A stretch of 64,000 bases of DNA. It comes from Oopsacas minuta (Eukaryota; Porifera; Hexactinellida; Lyssacinosida; Leucopsacidae). Shown in pieces: positions 44,941-56,310 of the stretch. The stretch is from NCBI GenBank assembly GCA_024704765.1, contig JAKMXF010000295.1:478109-542108 (forward strand), read 5' to 3'. Position 1 is the first letter of the stretch, and each line of letters starts with the position of its first letter. A program made the translations under genes and the position numbers. The notes below the pieces were generated by a model. That model saw nothing but the letters and a program-made list of their open reading frames with translations. It was not told the origin of the DNA and made no database searches.

Positions 44941-45447
44941 TTATATAGAATTTGTTTTGTCCCATTTCTTTTTCAAGTTTTCACGCAATCCATAGTTAAT
45001 GGGATTTGGCAATTGATTTTGTTTCAATTTTTCTGGACCCCACGATAATGTATGCCGGTTCCAATATCTAACTGAAGATAGAGGTTTGATATCATCAACA
45101 GAGAGTTTCTTAAAGTCATCTAAATATGTAGTGTCTTGAGATTGAGAGTGTGATTTGTGAAAGGAAGGGTGACTAAAAAAATGGGTGTTAGGAAGCCCAA
45201 AATCTCGCATAGACGACTTAATTCTAGAACTTTTGTCAGAGCAATATGGAAAATACGTAGGGAAATCTTGCTGATAGATGCTCTTTTTAGAAGAATGTAA
45301 TGGGACACTGTAAATCTTGTCTTCAGACCAATTTCCAACTAAAACATTGGTAGTGTATTTCGGTTCGTGAATCCAGCCAGAAAATGGTACTTTATTATGA
45401 GAAAAACGATTAGAATTATAGATAGAACATGAAAATGGGCAAGTCAT
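44941..45447 (-). CDS. CFAP107-like (C1orf158-like) ciliary microtubule inner protein
   Basis: 168 residues from the chosen ATG at 45447 to TAG at 44941-44943. Motifs shared with CFAP107/C1orf158 in the same order: 'PKYTTNVLVGNWSED' near the start, 'SIYQQDFPTYFPYCSDKS', 'YLDDFKKL', 'VRYWNRHTLSWGPEK', and the C-terminal 'PNPINYGLRENLKKKW'. Vertebrate CFAP107 sits inside the doublet microtubules of motile cilia and sperm tails and stabilises them. Length is close to the family (about 190). The frame is open further upstream to an ATG at 45585, but that extension is hydrophobic ('LSIILRISLIVKVILFP'), has no counterpart in the family and may be intron or 5' UTR, so the downstream ATG is preferred. 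A small 5' exon cannot be excluded. Confidence 0.72.
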   Translation of the reverse strand: MTCPFSCSIYNSNRFSHNKVPFSGWIHEPKYTTNVLVGNWSEDKIYSVPLHSSKKSIYQQDFPTYFPYCSDKSSRIKSSMRDFGLPNTHFFSHPSFHKSHSQSQDTTYLDDFKKLSVDDIKPLSSVRYWNRHTLSWGPEKLKQNQLPNPINYGLRENLKKKWDKTNSI

Positions 45448-45585
45448 AAAGGCTAAAATTGCGGGAAACAAAATAACTTTAACGATCAACGAAATCCGCA
45501 ATATTATGGATAGCTGCCAATCATACACGGATTCCCCTGACAGTGTGGGAATTTTCCCATTCCACCAATTTGTCCAGGTGTTCAT

Positions 45586-47019
45586 GAACTATGGTTCTTA
45601 TAAAACAAAACATTCAGCGGCGCCCACAAGTAGACCCAACATACATTCATGCATATACAAAATTCAGCTGGACAGGATTTTTATCATTTTAGTATTCCAA
45701 AAGAGTTATATTAGCAGCGGATCCCAAACTTCACCTAAACGTGAAACTCAAAAACTGAGATTCGCATGAATAGTGATAACCTTCAAAGCATTAGTGCATA
45801 TATTGGATTTTTCCTGTAAGTCAGGCAGCTCAACAAGTGACACAACTACTTAGCAAATGTTGTCTCAGCAATTAAATTCCCATCTGAATTTTGATAATGG
45901 AAAAATAATACTCAGAACGTCCTCTTCCCGAATAATTTCAAGACACTGGGTCATAATGCTGATTAACCAAACTCTCAACCTTAAGCAATAAATTTTGAAA
46001 TTCAAAACCTAAAACCACAAATGTTAATTCTTAAATCAGTTGATATATTATAGCATGCAAGGCTTTGGGTGCAATTCAAATGGATTTATGAATATCCACT
46101 CTCTATACACGACCAATTTACATAGTCTATCTTTCTAAATTTATTTCTCAATAATTTCTAGACCCGCTTAAGGCGCCGAATTAAATTTTCTGGACACTAA
46201 ATGTATGTAGTATGTATTTTTAGAAAATTTTCAATTTTTGTTATAACATTCTTAAAGGCATTTCTACTTCACAATACACACAATGTCTATCTATAAAAAT
46301 TTAAGGACAAAAATGACGTCATCTGTTTGCTTAATAGACAAATTTTTTAACCATAATGCTCCGGTTGAAGTCCTGAAATATAGATAATCCAAACATTTAC
46401 AGCTCCAAAATCCACACTATACTGTGGGGTCTAAGGATGTTTCCATGCTGAATACAAAATTGGCCTGATAATGTTGTCGAGTTCCAGAAATATATTAATG
46501 ACCATGAATGACACATTATTTCCCATAAGCCCCATATTCGCCAATAACTTGAAAACCTCCAATGCACAGTTGCAAACCTTGATCATATAATATTAACGTT
46601 GACTATCCTTGAAGCAATTCTATCCCTAAACTCCTGGTTTGCTAATTTCTGCATTAATCATTTCTTCCATAATGTATTTCACGTTGTAATAGTTTTCTTT
46701 CTGATATACGTAATAGAGTTACTGGCCTTGCTGCGAAAGGTGAAGGTGAAAGTTATTGACCAAAGGCGATCGTTATATTTGTTTGAAATTAATATAGCTT
46801 GAAAAAAAAAGAATTGATTTTGAACTTAGATTTGGATTACTTTGGATCTGGTTGTATATTATGTGACTGCCAGATCTATCTAAAATTCTAAACCATCTGC
46901 AAGTTTGAGAGTAAGATGAAATTAACTGGAATCTACAGGTTGAATTGAAGGATACTCTAAGTTGTCTTCTGGACTATGATGGCTCCTGTGGAAAATCCAA
47001 GCTCATCACTGAAAACCTT
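45586..47019. other. Upstream of CFAP107-like gene; nothing else recognised
   Basis: AT-rich. The open frame 46599-46802 (hydrophobic) has no recognisable family. No promoter element could be assigned. Confidence 0.4.
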
Positions 47020-47554
47020 CAGGGTTTCATACCGGATTTTTTGCTGGGAGGGGAAACGATTGATCACACGCTATAAAGCACACTTTCCTATGTAAATACT
47101 ACAAACGAGTGTGAAGTTAGCGGAATATTCGACTAGCAGTACTTCAACCATTAATTTGACCAACTTCCCATAGTCAGAATGTAAATATCTTTAGGCCATT
47201 CGAAAGAAGAGATACGGACGTTTCTGAAAATAAATTTATATTTTATAAACTTTAATTTTTTCTAATAGAAATTGGTGCATCTAACCAGCAGTAGTTCACA
47301 TATGAATTTAGTATACTTAAACAAATTATTTTTTCCTGAAATCATGAGCATGCATTCCTGCTGTATGGATGTTTATATGTTTAAAATATTATGGTAAAAT
47401 AAGCAAAACTTTTTGAGATGTCTACATTCGAAAACTGGCTTGTTAGAATCGAGTCTCTATTAGATTTGTTCTAAGCACACAAATTTAATGAAACATTCTA
47501 ATCCATTCTAACAATAGTAACGCATATAGATTACTGCAATATCAACTGTTTGAT
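47020..47554 (+). repeat. Left long terminal inverted repeat
   Basis: Starts CAGGGTTTCATAC. From 47107 to 47554 it matches the reverse complement of 53977-54421 with only scattered mismatches and small indels. The first 85 bases after the terminus are more diverged. Similarity ends sharply at 'ctgtttgat' (47554). Confidence 0.9.
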
Positions 47555-47893
47555 CTCAGTTGACTCACTATGAATTACTCAAAGATCTGAATATAATTTC
47601 AATTAATGCCATTCCATTTTACTTTCCATATATTCCAAAATAGATTAAATAATGCTTAAAGTTTAAATATCCAGTAGAAATGAATAATTCGGAATTATTT
47701 GCTAATTTTCAATGACTTAATCAACTAATGTTAGATGTACCATGAAATCATTCTAATAATATACATATTCACATGATAACTTCCCCATTTGAAATACAAA
47801 ACACTGTTGCTGAAGTGTAAACCTCTTGAAATAGTCCTTTAGTATTTGTATCAATATTACCTTATATTTCATCCATTCAGTAACAAACTCATC

Positions 47894-47934
47894 AATCGTG
47901 AAAGATTTTTTTCATCAAAAAATCTTTCACGATT
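47894..47934. repeat. Perfect hairpin, 18-bp stem and 5-nt loop
   Basis: AATCGTGAAAGATTTTTT (47894-47911), loop TCATC, and the exact reverse complement (47917-47934). It lies just inside the left terminal repeat of the 7.5-kb element. There is no poly-U terminator context or coding role. Confidence 0.95.
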
Positions 47935-49230
47935 CTATAATTCCAAACTCTAATACAAGTCTTATCGACTTAGGTTTGTTGTCCATTTTCAATATACAGT
48001 TTTTCTCGAATAGTACTCCATGACTATTATATATTTCGAGGTTCCTTCAGGGGGGCGATTATTCCAAGAAGGACTACCTACTATTCGAGGAAAAAGGTAT
48101 CTAAATTCTGCCCTATATCAAAGATTGTAGTATTTTCTCCACATTTAGAATCATACTTTCGTCTCGACCCTCCTTCAATGGAACCAAATAGTTTCATTAC
48201 TTCAAGTGGAATCAATATTTCAAAATGTAACTTCCTTTCTTCCTATTTAAATTATTTCCGTCTCATCGGAACACGTGCTTGATGTGAATAATCAATTGGT
48301 ATAACAAAAGTTAGATTTATCTTAACACGTTTTCTGGTGAGTACGGCGCATATAGTATTTTTATGTTCCTTTTTAGTTCCACGAGACCTTCAGCTGTTAC
48401 TTTTGTATATTGAATCCACTTTCAATTCATACAAAGAGGTTGCGAGTTCACTTTCTGTTGGTCCTAGCGTTAGTGATTCTATTTGGGGCATTATTTGTAA
48501 AAAAACTACATGGCCGCAATAATCCGGCTCAACGAAATCTATTTATTCGAAATGGAAAAATAATTCACACAATATGCGTGTGTCATTCGAGCGAATAATC
48601 GATCTATCAGTCTCGCCTCAGCCATCTATAGATTTCCTACCGTGTAAATCGCTTTCTCTATGTCCACCACCTCCACAAAGTACAACCAAATCGTTAATTG
48701 TGGTTATGGTCTCGACTCTTTCTCAATAGTGGATTTACCATCTCTTCAAACTGCCACAATTTATCGAGATATTGTCCATTGCCTAGAATCTGCGTCTTCT
48801 TTTCATGATAATCATGAAGGAATATGTTGGGAGTCAATTGAACAGGATTTGTTAGATGATAGGCAAATGGTAATTGGTCTTCAGCTGCATCAGGCCCATC
48901 TCATTACTATGATTTGAGAGATGAGCAATACAGTATCGACCTTTGCGGATGTAATGATAGTAGTAGTTTAGTCGAATATTATTATTACAACAATCACTAG
49001 GCTCAGTTGTGGATTGATGGTTGTAACTTTTACCGTTATCGGAGTCCAAATTCTTACGAATGTTTTTGGGAATTTGAAAGTATTGAATTTGTACAGTGTA
49101 GTTCATTCGTAAATAATTTTCCAAAAAGTCAGTATGCACATCTAGTCATTGAGCAGACAGCCATGTTGCTAATGTGGATAGTTCTACTTAAAATTGATTG
49201 TAAATCAGCTATTTTGTTTGAGAATAAGTA

Positions 49231-50575
49231 CAGGGTGTAACAAAAATATTGTCATCATTTTAATATACACTAAATTCAAATTCCACTTTCGTATACAGCC
49301 CTCGCTATTGATTTCTCTCAGTAAATATGAGTTTATACTACTTAGTTAAACTCGAGTGAAGTCAAATCTTACATAAATATATTTATGGAATTATTTTCGT
49401 CATTTTGGAAATTTCTACTTAATTGTTGTGATATGAATGTCCAGGATTACGGATTATCTTTAAGATCTCAGGCATTGGGAATGCTTAAAGCAGGAGAAAC
49501 GCCTAAAAAGGTTGCTCAAGTGTGGAATGTCAATATTCGATCAGTTCAGAGATGGGGGCGTGGCGATAAATTGGGATTTTCAATGGAATCAAAGCCTAAG
49601 TCTGGACGTCCGCCGAAAATTGATAGAGTTGCGAAAATTGTCATCGCAAAGTCTTTGGGGAAGAGAAGGCAATCTACACGAAAGCTAGCTCTGAGATTAA
49701 CGAGAAGAGGTTGTGATGTCTCTCACACCTCTGTACATCGATATTTAAGAAAGTCTCTAGGTACTACGCCATTTAAAAGGCCGAAAAGGCCTCGATTGAC
49801 CTTGAAAATGAAGAAAAACCGGATCGAATTTGAGCAGAAACACAAGGATTGGACTGTAGAAGATTGGAATAGAGTCCTGTAGTCGGATGGATCTCCATTG
49901 GAATGGTTTCCACTCCAAACAGACAGAATGACCGAGTTTAGAGCAAGGATTCTGGTTCAATCAAACCCTGCACAAAGATAAAATTTCCGGCGAAAGTTCA
50001 CGTTTGGGGCATTGATGTCTCACCAAGCCCTATCTGAGCTGCATGTTATACCTCAGGGGCAAACTATTAATGGAGAGTACTATCGTACGAAGATTTTGGC
50101 TGGATCTTGCAAAGATGCGATCAATAGAAGAGCAAAAATGGATCGGTTTTACAGCGGGGCCATGACTTCAAAGATGTCCGAGATAATTTTTATGCAAGAC
50201 GGGGCTCCCGCTCTTACGGCCAAACTAACGCAAGAATGGTGCAAATAGAATCTTCCAGCGTTTTGGCAGAAATCGGAGTGGCCTGGGAACTCACCTGACC
50301 TCAATCCCATTGAAACTTATGGTCAATAGTGAAAAACAAATTAGAAGAGTTTGAGCAAGCAAACACCGTGAATAACCTCGTCAAAAATTTGGAAAAGGCA
50401 TGGAGTGGTATTTCAGGAGATGATTTGCAAAATATGGTCTCCAGTATGCCTAGGCGAGTAGCACTCGTATTAGAAAGACAAGGATACTATATTGGGAAGT
50501 AATAATGTAATAATTGTTGTATTTTGCTTATGTTTGATTCATTATATGAAACGACACTACTTTTGTTACACCCTG
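49231..50575 (+). mobile_element. DD37E Tc1-like element nested in the long-TIR element
   Basis: 1345 bp with ends CAGGGTGTAACAAAA and, reversed, CAGGGTGTAACAAAA (identical over these 15 bases). TA is present at 49229-49230 and 50576-50577. It lies inside the coding part of the larger transposon, so it is the younger of the two. Confidence 0.94.
49433..50502 (+). pseudogene. Tc1-like transposase (DD37E group), few lesions
   Basis: Start ATG 49433 ('MNVQDYGLSLRSQALGML'), preferred over 49385 because related copies begin here. Helix-turn-helix parts: 'VAQVWNVNIRSVQRWGRG' and 'STRKLALRLTRRG'; linker 'GTTPFKRPKRPR'. 'WTVEDWNRVL' is followed by TAG at 49880-49882, where the copies at 36845 and 56385 have Trp or continue. 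The second Asp is in 'IIFMQDGAPALTA', then a TAG at 50246-50248. The Glu is in 'NSPDLNPIET', with 37 residues between them (DD37E), then a one- or two-base shift into 'LWSIVKNKLEEFEQ'. It ends 'LERQGYYIGK', TAA at 50500-50502. The total of 1070 nt equals that of the copy at 56385. Confidence 0.9.
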
Positions 50576-52925
50576 TACTTGCTTCTGACCAAAGATCAGA
50601 TGAGTTTATTTATTCATTGGGTAGTCAAATTGCGAGACCAGTTTTCCTGTATTGGTATTGAGGCATTTAAAGCCTCTATACTAATTGCATTAATGCTAGG
50701 ATATGCGGAATAGAAATTTCCCCGGATTGTCACCTGCTCCTGGCTCTGAAAAATACTCCTCATCTTCCTGTTGATGAGGATTTTGAAGATGAAGATCCTA
50801 TCAAATGCAATAATATTATCTCAAATACAGTTAATGACCAAATAGCCCCGTTATCTGATAAATCTGATGTATTTCTTATGACACCAGAGTCAAACGTCAA
50901 TGGAGAATTTCTTCTTGAGATTGGTGAATGGGATAGTATTCATTTTATCGATTTACAAGGTAGAGATATGTTGAATAGAGATTGGACAGCTGTGTTTAGC
51001 AATAAAATATCTAAAACATATCCAGCATGTGTTCTTAAATTTGACAATTATTGGTTTAAAAGTCTTCCAGCCGAAAAATAAATGCGCCCTACTTTCGAGC
51101 ATCTGCTGAATGCAAGTTGTATAATTGTTACAAATTTGAGTTTTGTGTTGACGAGCTTGTAACTACGAATACATTCACAATACAATATGTAGTAAGTGGT
51201 TCACTCCCCTTGCAACATTCTGATGGAGAGACTGTACATGCACGTCATATATCTGGTAGTTTGCGAAAAATTTATGGAGAAAGTCTTCAGCACACATTTC
51301 TCACAAATATTTTTCATAAACAGTTCAACTTTCAAAGTAGCTCAATGGAATATTGTAGAGGTAATTTTTCTAACCTGAGGTCTCAAGAATGCTCCAGACA
51401 GCTAAAAACTGAAGCTATATCATCTAATAGATTTCTAATGATCTAATTACAGATATTTCTATCACACAAGAATATTATCGTAAGTTATTGAGTGAAAAGC
51501 CAATACCTGGTTACATTCAATATTTTGTTAAGGAACCCTTCATTATGCATCTATATATGAAAAGGCAGATAGAGGTGTTGAAATATTTGACTAAAGATAT
51601 AGTTTTGCATTTGGATGCTACAGGTTCCATTATACGTAAACTTCAGCTTTCCACCAAATCTATTTAGTATTATGCTTTAACTCTACAACATCCCGACTAC
51701 CACATTACACCTATCCCTGTAGCAGAAATGATAAGTTCGGACCAAGGAACTGCTGAGATAACCCACTTCCTTAACAAATGGTACTTGAATTCAAAGTTAA
51801 TTCTACACAAATAAATATTCATAACAAGAGTGGAAATAGATTACAGTTGGGCATTGATTCATAGCACATGTATCGCATTTAATAAAATTAATATTTTAGG
51901 GTATTTAGAGAGTTGTTGGAGAAATGTAAATTCAGACGAAAGATCGATTGATGTGGATGTCTTCACTGTAATTCATTTATGCTACTCACGTAGTGCATAA
52001 GTTGAGTCAGAACTTGTCAAAAACATTCAAAATCGATAAAACTCTAAAACAACTAATCCTGCATGTCTTTGCTGCAATTTTGAGAAGTATTACGATGAGA
52101 GAAATAAATTGACTTTTCATATTACTGTGTGATGTTTTATCTGTTGAGCATTCAACCGAAATTGTCAGTTCAAGTTTAGTAGAGTTAAACGATTTAATGA
52201 AGGGTAAAATAGAATTACAGTTAGAAAACGAAGGAAATTTGAACTTGATACTGATACAAAAGAGAATCCTACCGCTTATCGTTGTAAATCACCATTTGGT
52301 AGACATTTCGATACTCTGAGAAAAAATAATTGCACAGATCATGTAATTCACAAAGGCAATCGATCAAATCCATGTTATTCTCTGGAAGTTTTAGAATATC
52401 TGCTGACATATTATATGCAATTGTTCCTCTTTGGACTGGAATTATATTGTCTAGGAGCAATGAAAACCTGTAAGGCTAGTAATGCAAATGCAAAAAATTG
52501 GTTCAGAATAGTCAAACATCCAATTTTAGAAACGAAGGTAAACCTAAGAGCTGGCGATTTTATACGTACAATGTATGAATATGTGAATGACAGAATTGAT
52601 GCATTTAATTTTGGATTTCATCCTTTGACTACCAACATATTTAAAAGTAGGAAAAGGAAATTAGAAATACAAAATTAAGAAAATTCGAAAGGAAAATGGT
52701 GTCGCAGAAGTATATACCAACAGAGTTACATCAATCCTAATCTAAGTAGGGTAGATAAAGTTTTTGAAGCAATAAATGTAAATCAAACGCGAGGGAAAGC
52801 TAATAATAAGAGAAAAAATTCTGATTTTGTAATTCCACACAAAAAAGGAATATTAACAAAGATTCTGTAAGATTCACGAGCCCAATGTTGTCCTCTCAGT
52901 TAATAACGTTGAAATTATAACAGAT

Positions 52926-53547
52926 TTGGATCTAATAGAATTGTGCACTTTAAATTATGATCTTCCAAGTTATAATCCCATCTCCCACACAGGAAAGTTA
53001 GATATTTGTAACACATTACTTAATGTCAGGGTAAGTCTAGGAATAAATAATATTAATAGTCAAATGAACAGGCCGTTGAATTATTTTATGCCTAGCAGAA
53101 CTCAGTATATTCCTGGAGATGGGAACTGCTTATTTTCTTCCTTAGCATATTCCGTGTCAGGTTCGTCAGATAATTCTCATATAATACGTAATGCATTGTA
53201 GACAGTATGTCAAGTTCGCTAAAAGAAAAATGTGGAAAATTTATTACTAACAAATACCCAAATTCTTATAGGAACACAATAGATTATATAAATAAAACAA
53301 ACATCAAAGGCAATGGAGTATGGGTGGAGATTTGGAACTATTTACAGCAGCGCTTCTACTTAAGACTGACATATGGGTGTTTATGAAAGAGACTGGAAAT
53401 AGTTGGAATGTATTCTCCGGCAAAGGTTCTTCATTTGATGAGGTATTGAATCCGCCTCCCGCTAATGCTAATGGATCAATATATATTGTACATACAGGTA
53501 ATCACTATGAACCTGTTTTAGAAATTTTAGACAAGATTATAGTATAG
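52926..53547 (+). pseudogene. OTU-type cysteine protease (deubiquitinase-like) in the long-TIR element
   Basis: Two open pieces. 52926-53201 ends with 'QYIPGDGNCLFSSLAYSVSG', the OTU active-site loop with catalytic Asp-Gly-Asn-Cys. 53320-53547 has 'GGDLELFTAALLLKTDIWVF' and 'GSIYIVHTGNHYEPVLEI', the C-terminal OTU strand with the catalytic His (NHYEPV). Between them are a stop at 53199-53201 and at least one frame change, with the expected helix region still partly readable. OTU proteases cleave ubiquitin or ubiquitin-like chains. In an element of this kind the domain would act as an accessory protease. It follows the transposase remnant in the same direction, about 250 bp downstream, and may originally have been one polyprotein with it. 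Confidence 0.75.
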
Positions 53548-53976
53548 GTACAACAATAGAGGTCTAGTAATTTTTGATTCCTTAAATATAGCTTAGCTAT
53601 GATACAGTTTTTCGTAATAATACAAAAACCCCATGTCAACAGAATAACGATGAAATTTGTAAATTGTTGGAAAGTAAATTGGAGGGCGATAGAAATAGAC
53701 TTTGATGACAGTAAAAGTGAAGGTAATATGATCTAACCTAGAATATATATGTGAGTCATTATAGCTTCAAAACTTCTGCTGCCTACTTGAGAGGTACACA
53801 ACTGAATACATCAACTCAACTCGTAACACAGTAAATCAAGACTATGCAAGGATCATATAATCTTATAATCTGATGTATTCTGTGAATTTTGATCAATGTT
53901 TTCGTATTTATTGAACTGAATATCAATTCACCAATAAATAAAACTATATTTAGATTCACAAATCATTTCGTATTAC

Positions 53977-54524
53977 ATCAAACAGTTGATATTGCAGTAA
54001 TCTATATGCGTTACTATAGTTAGAATGGATTAGAATGTTTCATTAAATTTGTGTGCTTAGTACAAATCTAATAGAGACTCGATTCTAACAAGCCAGTTTT
54101 CAAATGTAAATATCTCAAAAAGTTTTGCTTATTTTACCATAATATTTTAAACATATAAACGTCCATACAGCAGGAATACATGCCCATGATTTCAGGAAAA
54201 AATAATTTGTTTAAGTATACTAAATTCATATGTGGACTACTGCTGGTTAGATGCACCAATTTCCATTAGAAAAAATTAAAGTTTATAAAATATAAATTTA
54301 TTTTCAGAAACGTCCGTATCTCTTCTTTCGAATGGCCTAAAGATATTTACATTCTGACTATGGGATTGGTCAAATTAATGGTTGAAGTACGCTGGTCGAA
54401 TATTCACCCAACTTCACACTCGTATACTACAATGCATGTTGTTACTGTTCTCATAATATCTAATATTAGGAATTCTGGCTGGGGGAAATCCAAGGGCGCC
54501 CCCCACCCCTTGTATGAAACCCTG
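53977..54524 (-). repeat. Right long terminal inverted repeat
   Basis: Reverse complement of 47020-47554. The highly similar core is 53977-54421, and the terminus on the minus strand reads CAGGGTTTCATAC (ending at 54524). The segment just inside the terminus is C/G-rich (near 54495-54510) and differs from the left end. Confidence 0.9.
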
Positions 54525-56310
54525 ATCTATATTTCTTGACGAGCGAAATATCAGATTGAATTTTGGCAATTAACAACATACTATTATTAGCTGTTAACTG
54601 TAACAATTGCAACTTGCGTTGGCTAACAGCAGCTACTGCCGGGCTGTTTCTATTCTAGTCGCATTGATGTCATGATCCTTGTGTAAGTGCAGGAAGGATT
54701 TCAGATTATACATATTTACAAATACCCTTTTTACACAAACATGCTGAAGAATTAGTTTAACGAAGAGATTAGAATTTACAGACAGTTTACATGCAAACGG
54801 ACCGAAAGAGTAATATAGAGAAAGTCCCACTGCAACAATTCAACTTGTGCATTCCACATCAGCCCACACATAGGAGCAACCACGATAATATCTAATCCCA
54901 TTCCTCTACCGCTAGCGTATAGACTCAAAGGTTCCTAGAACAGCAAACGGGTTTGCACCTAGATTACAACCTGAATTATTAAGTTGGATCCGGTCATTTG
55001 CAGCTAGAAATTAGGTGTATAAAAGCAGTAATTATAAAGGTTGTAGCTTGCCTCCTTTAATTGCTGCCAGGCTTTCTGAAGCCAGTGCGATAAAATGACA
55101 AGCAGGGGACCAGTTTTGTTTTGTTAAATATATCTTAAATTTGGAACATTTCTAAGCAATAAATGAATCCTAGATAAGATACCTTTGAAATGTTCTTGAT
55201 TATTATTTAGCAGCATTAATGGTGCATAATACCTATTGTTATGATAGCTGGAGAGGTCCAAGTAGTATTTTTGGCTAGATGACGCCAAGACTTACCTTTT
55301 TCCATTTTAAACCTAAGCGATGCTAATTATAGTTTTTCGAGATATACTGTGTAACCAGGTTTAAATTGACCGTTTATAATAGTAATAACTACAAAATACG
55401 CAGGCTAATAAATTCATAAAAGAATCAATCAACTGACGAAAGCGTTAATATAACCGCAAGATTGATTATATGTGCATTCTTATGGTAGTTTGTATAGAAT
55501 TCATCAGCAATATTCCAGTATTGTGGCTAATACAATTTTCTCCATAGGATTAGGGCTTATTTAGGAGATTTTTCGTAACTTCGTCAGTTTTCATCCGATT
55601 TTTGAGTTTCCAAAGCTCTATCAGTATCTCTCAACGAGTTCTTTAACAGTGCATATAGGGATTTTTGACCACATTAAAAAGTTGGTGGGGGGGTGTCAGA
55701 TTCTATGGTTGTACAAAAGTAGGACATAGTAGCTTGATTCAGTGTACACAAAACGATCTTGTCCACAATTAAGAGAATCATTACCTGGACCATAACTTAC
55801 TATCCTGTAGATACAGAGCCTATTTTGAGTAAGTAAGAAATAAATTGCATGAAATAGAATCACAAGTTTCATCAAGTCATTGATAAAGTCATTAGCCCTA
55901 ATCTTTTGTCCCATATAATCTAGAAAAGCATTGTACAGCAAAAGGATAATGTTTAGTAAATAATCATGGATTTCCAGGTAATTACATGGTGTTTTATTGT
56001 GTACAGGACTATAGGTGGTTTTTGTTTGGGACATTCAACATTTGCATTGAAGCTATCTCCCAAAAGGGGACATTTCTCTATTTATACTATTAAATGCAGC
56101 AAAGGTTTGAATGAACTTATGAGCGAATTGGAAATTGAGAAGTTCTAGGGCAAAAAAGTGATTTACTATTGCCTAGCTACGCAACTGCAGCAGAGTGTAT
56201 TTATGTGCTGGATACCAATCAACATATCGGTGAATCCACTTATACACCATTGTTATTGCAATTTAGATAACGTATTTCTATAATATATATACATAACATA
56301 TATAAATATA
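54525..56310. other. No gene recognised
   Basis: AT-rich. The minus-strand open frame 55696-56034 and plus-strand frame 55966-56148 overlap and have no known motif. Confidence 0.45.

Larger units (their letters stand above)
48660..52678 (+). pseudogene. DDE-like transposase remnant of the long-TIR element (split by a nested Tc1-like copy)
   Basis: Readable pieces in order. Near 49007-49230 a segment 'DGCNFYRYRSPNSYECFWEF' with a later Cys resembles a FLYWCH-type zinc finger. After the nested element come acidic 'VDEDFEDEDP' (50773-) and 'RDWTAVFSNKI', 'PACVLKFDNYWF'. 51117-51446 has 'YNCYKFEFCVDELV', 'HARHISGSLRKIYGE'. Near 51452-52000 are 'EYYRKLLSEKPIPGYIQYF', 'DIVLHLDATGSIIRK' (probable first Asp), 'VAEMISSDQGT' and 'VEIDYSWALIHSTCIAFN' (probable second Asp). 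The C-terminal part 52415-52678 has 'NAKNWFRIVKHPILETKVNL' and 'FIRTMYEYVNDRIDAF'. I recognise the motifs from uncharacterised multicopy proteins of invertebrates. Many stops and frameshifts are present. The catalytic assignment is inference. Confidence 0.6.
47020..54524 (+). mobile_element. Long-TIR DNA transposon encoding DDE-like transposase and OTU protease (about 7.5 kb)
   Basis: Both ends begin CAGGGTTTCATAC (47020 on plus; reversed, ending at 54524). Inside the ends, 47107-47554 and 53977-54421 are near-identical inverted repeats of about 450 bp. Together they form long terminal inverted repeats of roughly 0.54 kb. Between them are plus-strand remnants of a DDE-like transposase (48660-52678) and an OTU cysteine protease (52926-53547). 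A 1345-bp Tc1-like element (49231-50575) is nested inside, so the ancestral length was near 6.2 kb. The flanking 8-9 bases do not form a clear target duplication. The superfamily is not settled; long inverted repeats and accessory proteases are known in MULE-like and related elements. Confidence 0.75.

Noticed and set aside
45450-45585. Hydrophobic N-terminal extension of the CFAP107-like frame (possible membrane segment)
   Set aside because: It has no counterpart in the family and resembles intron or leader sequence, so it was not treated as a membrane segment.
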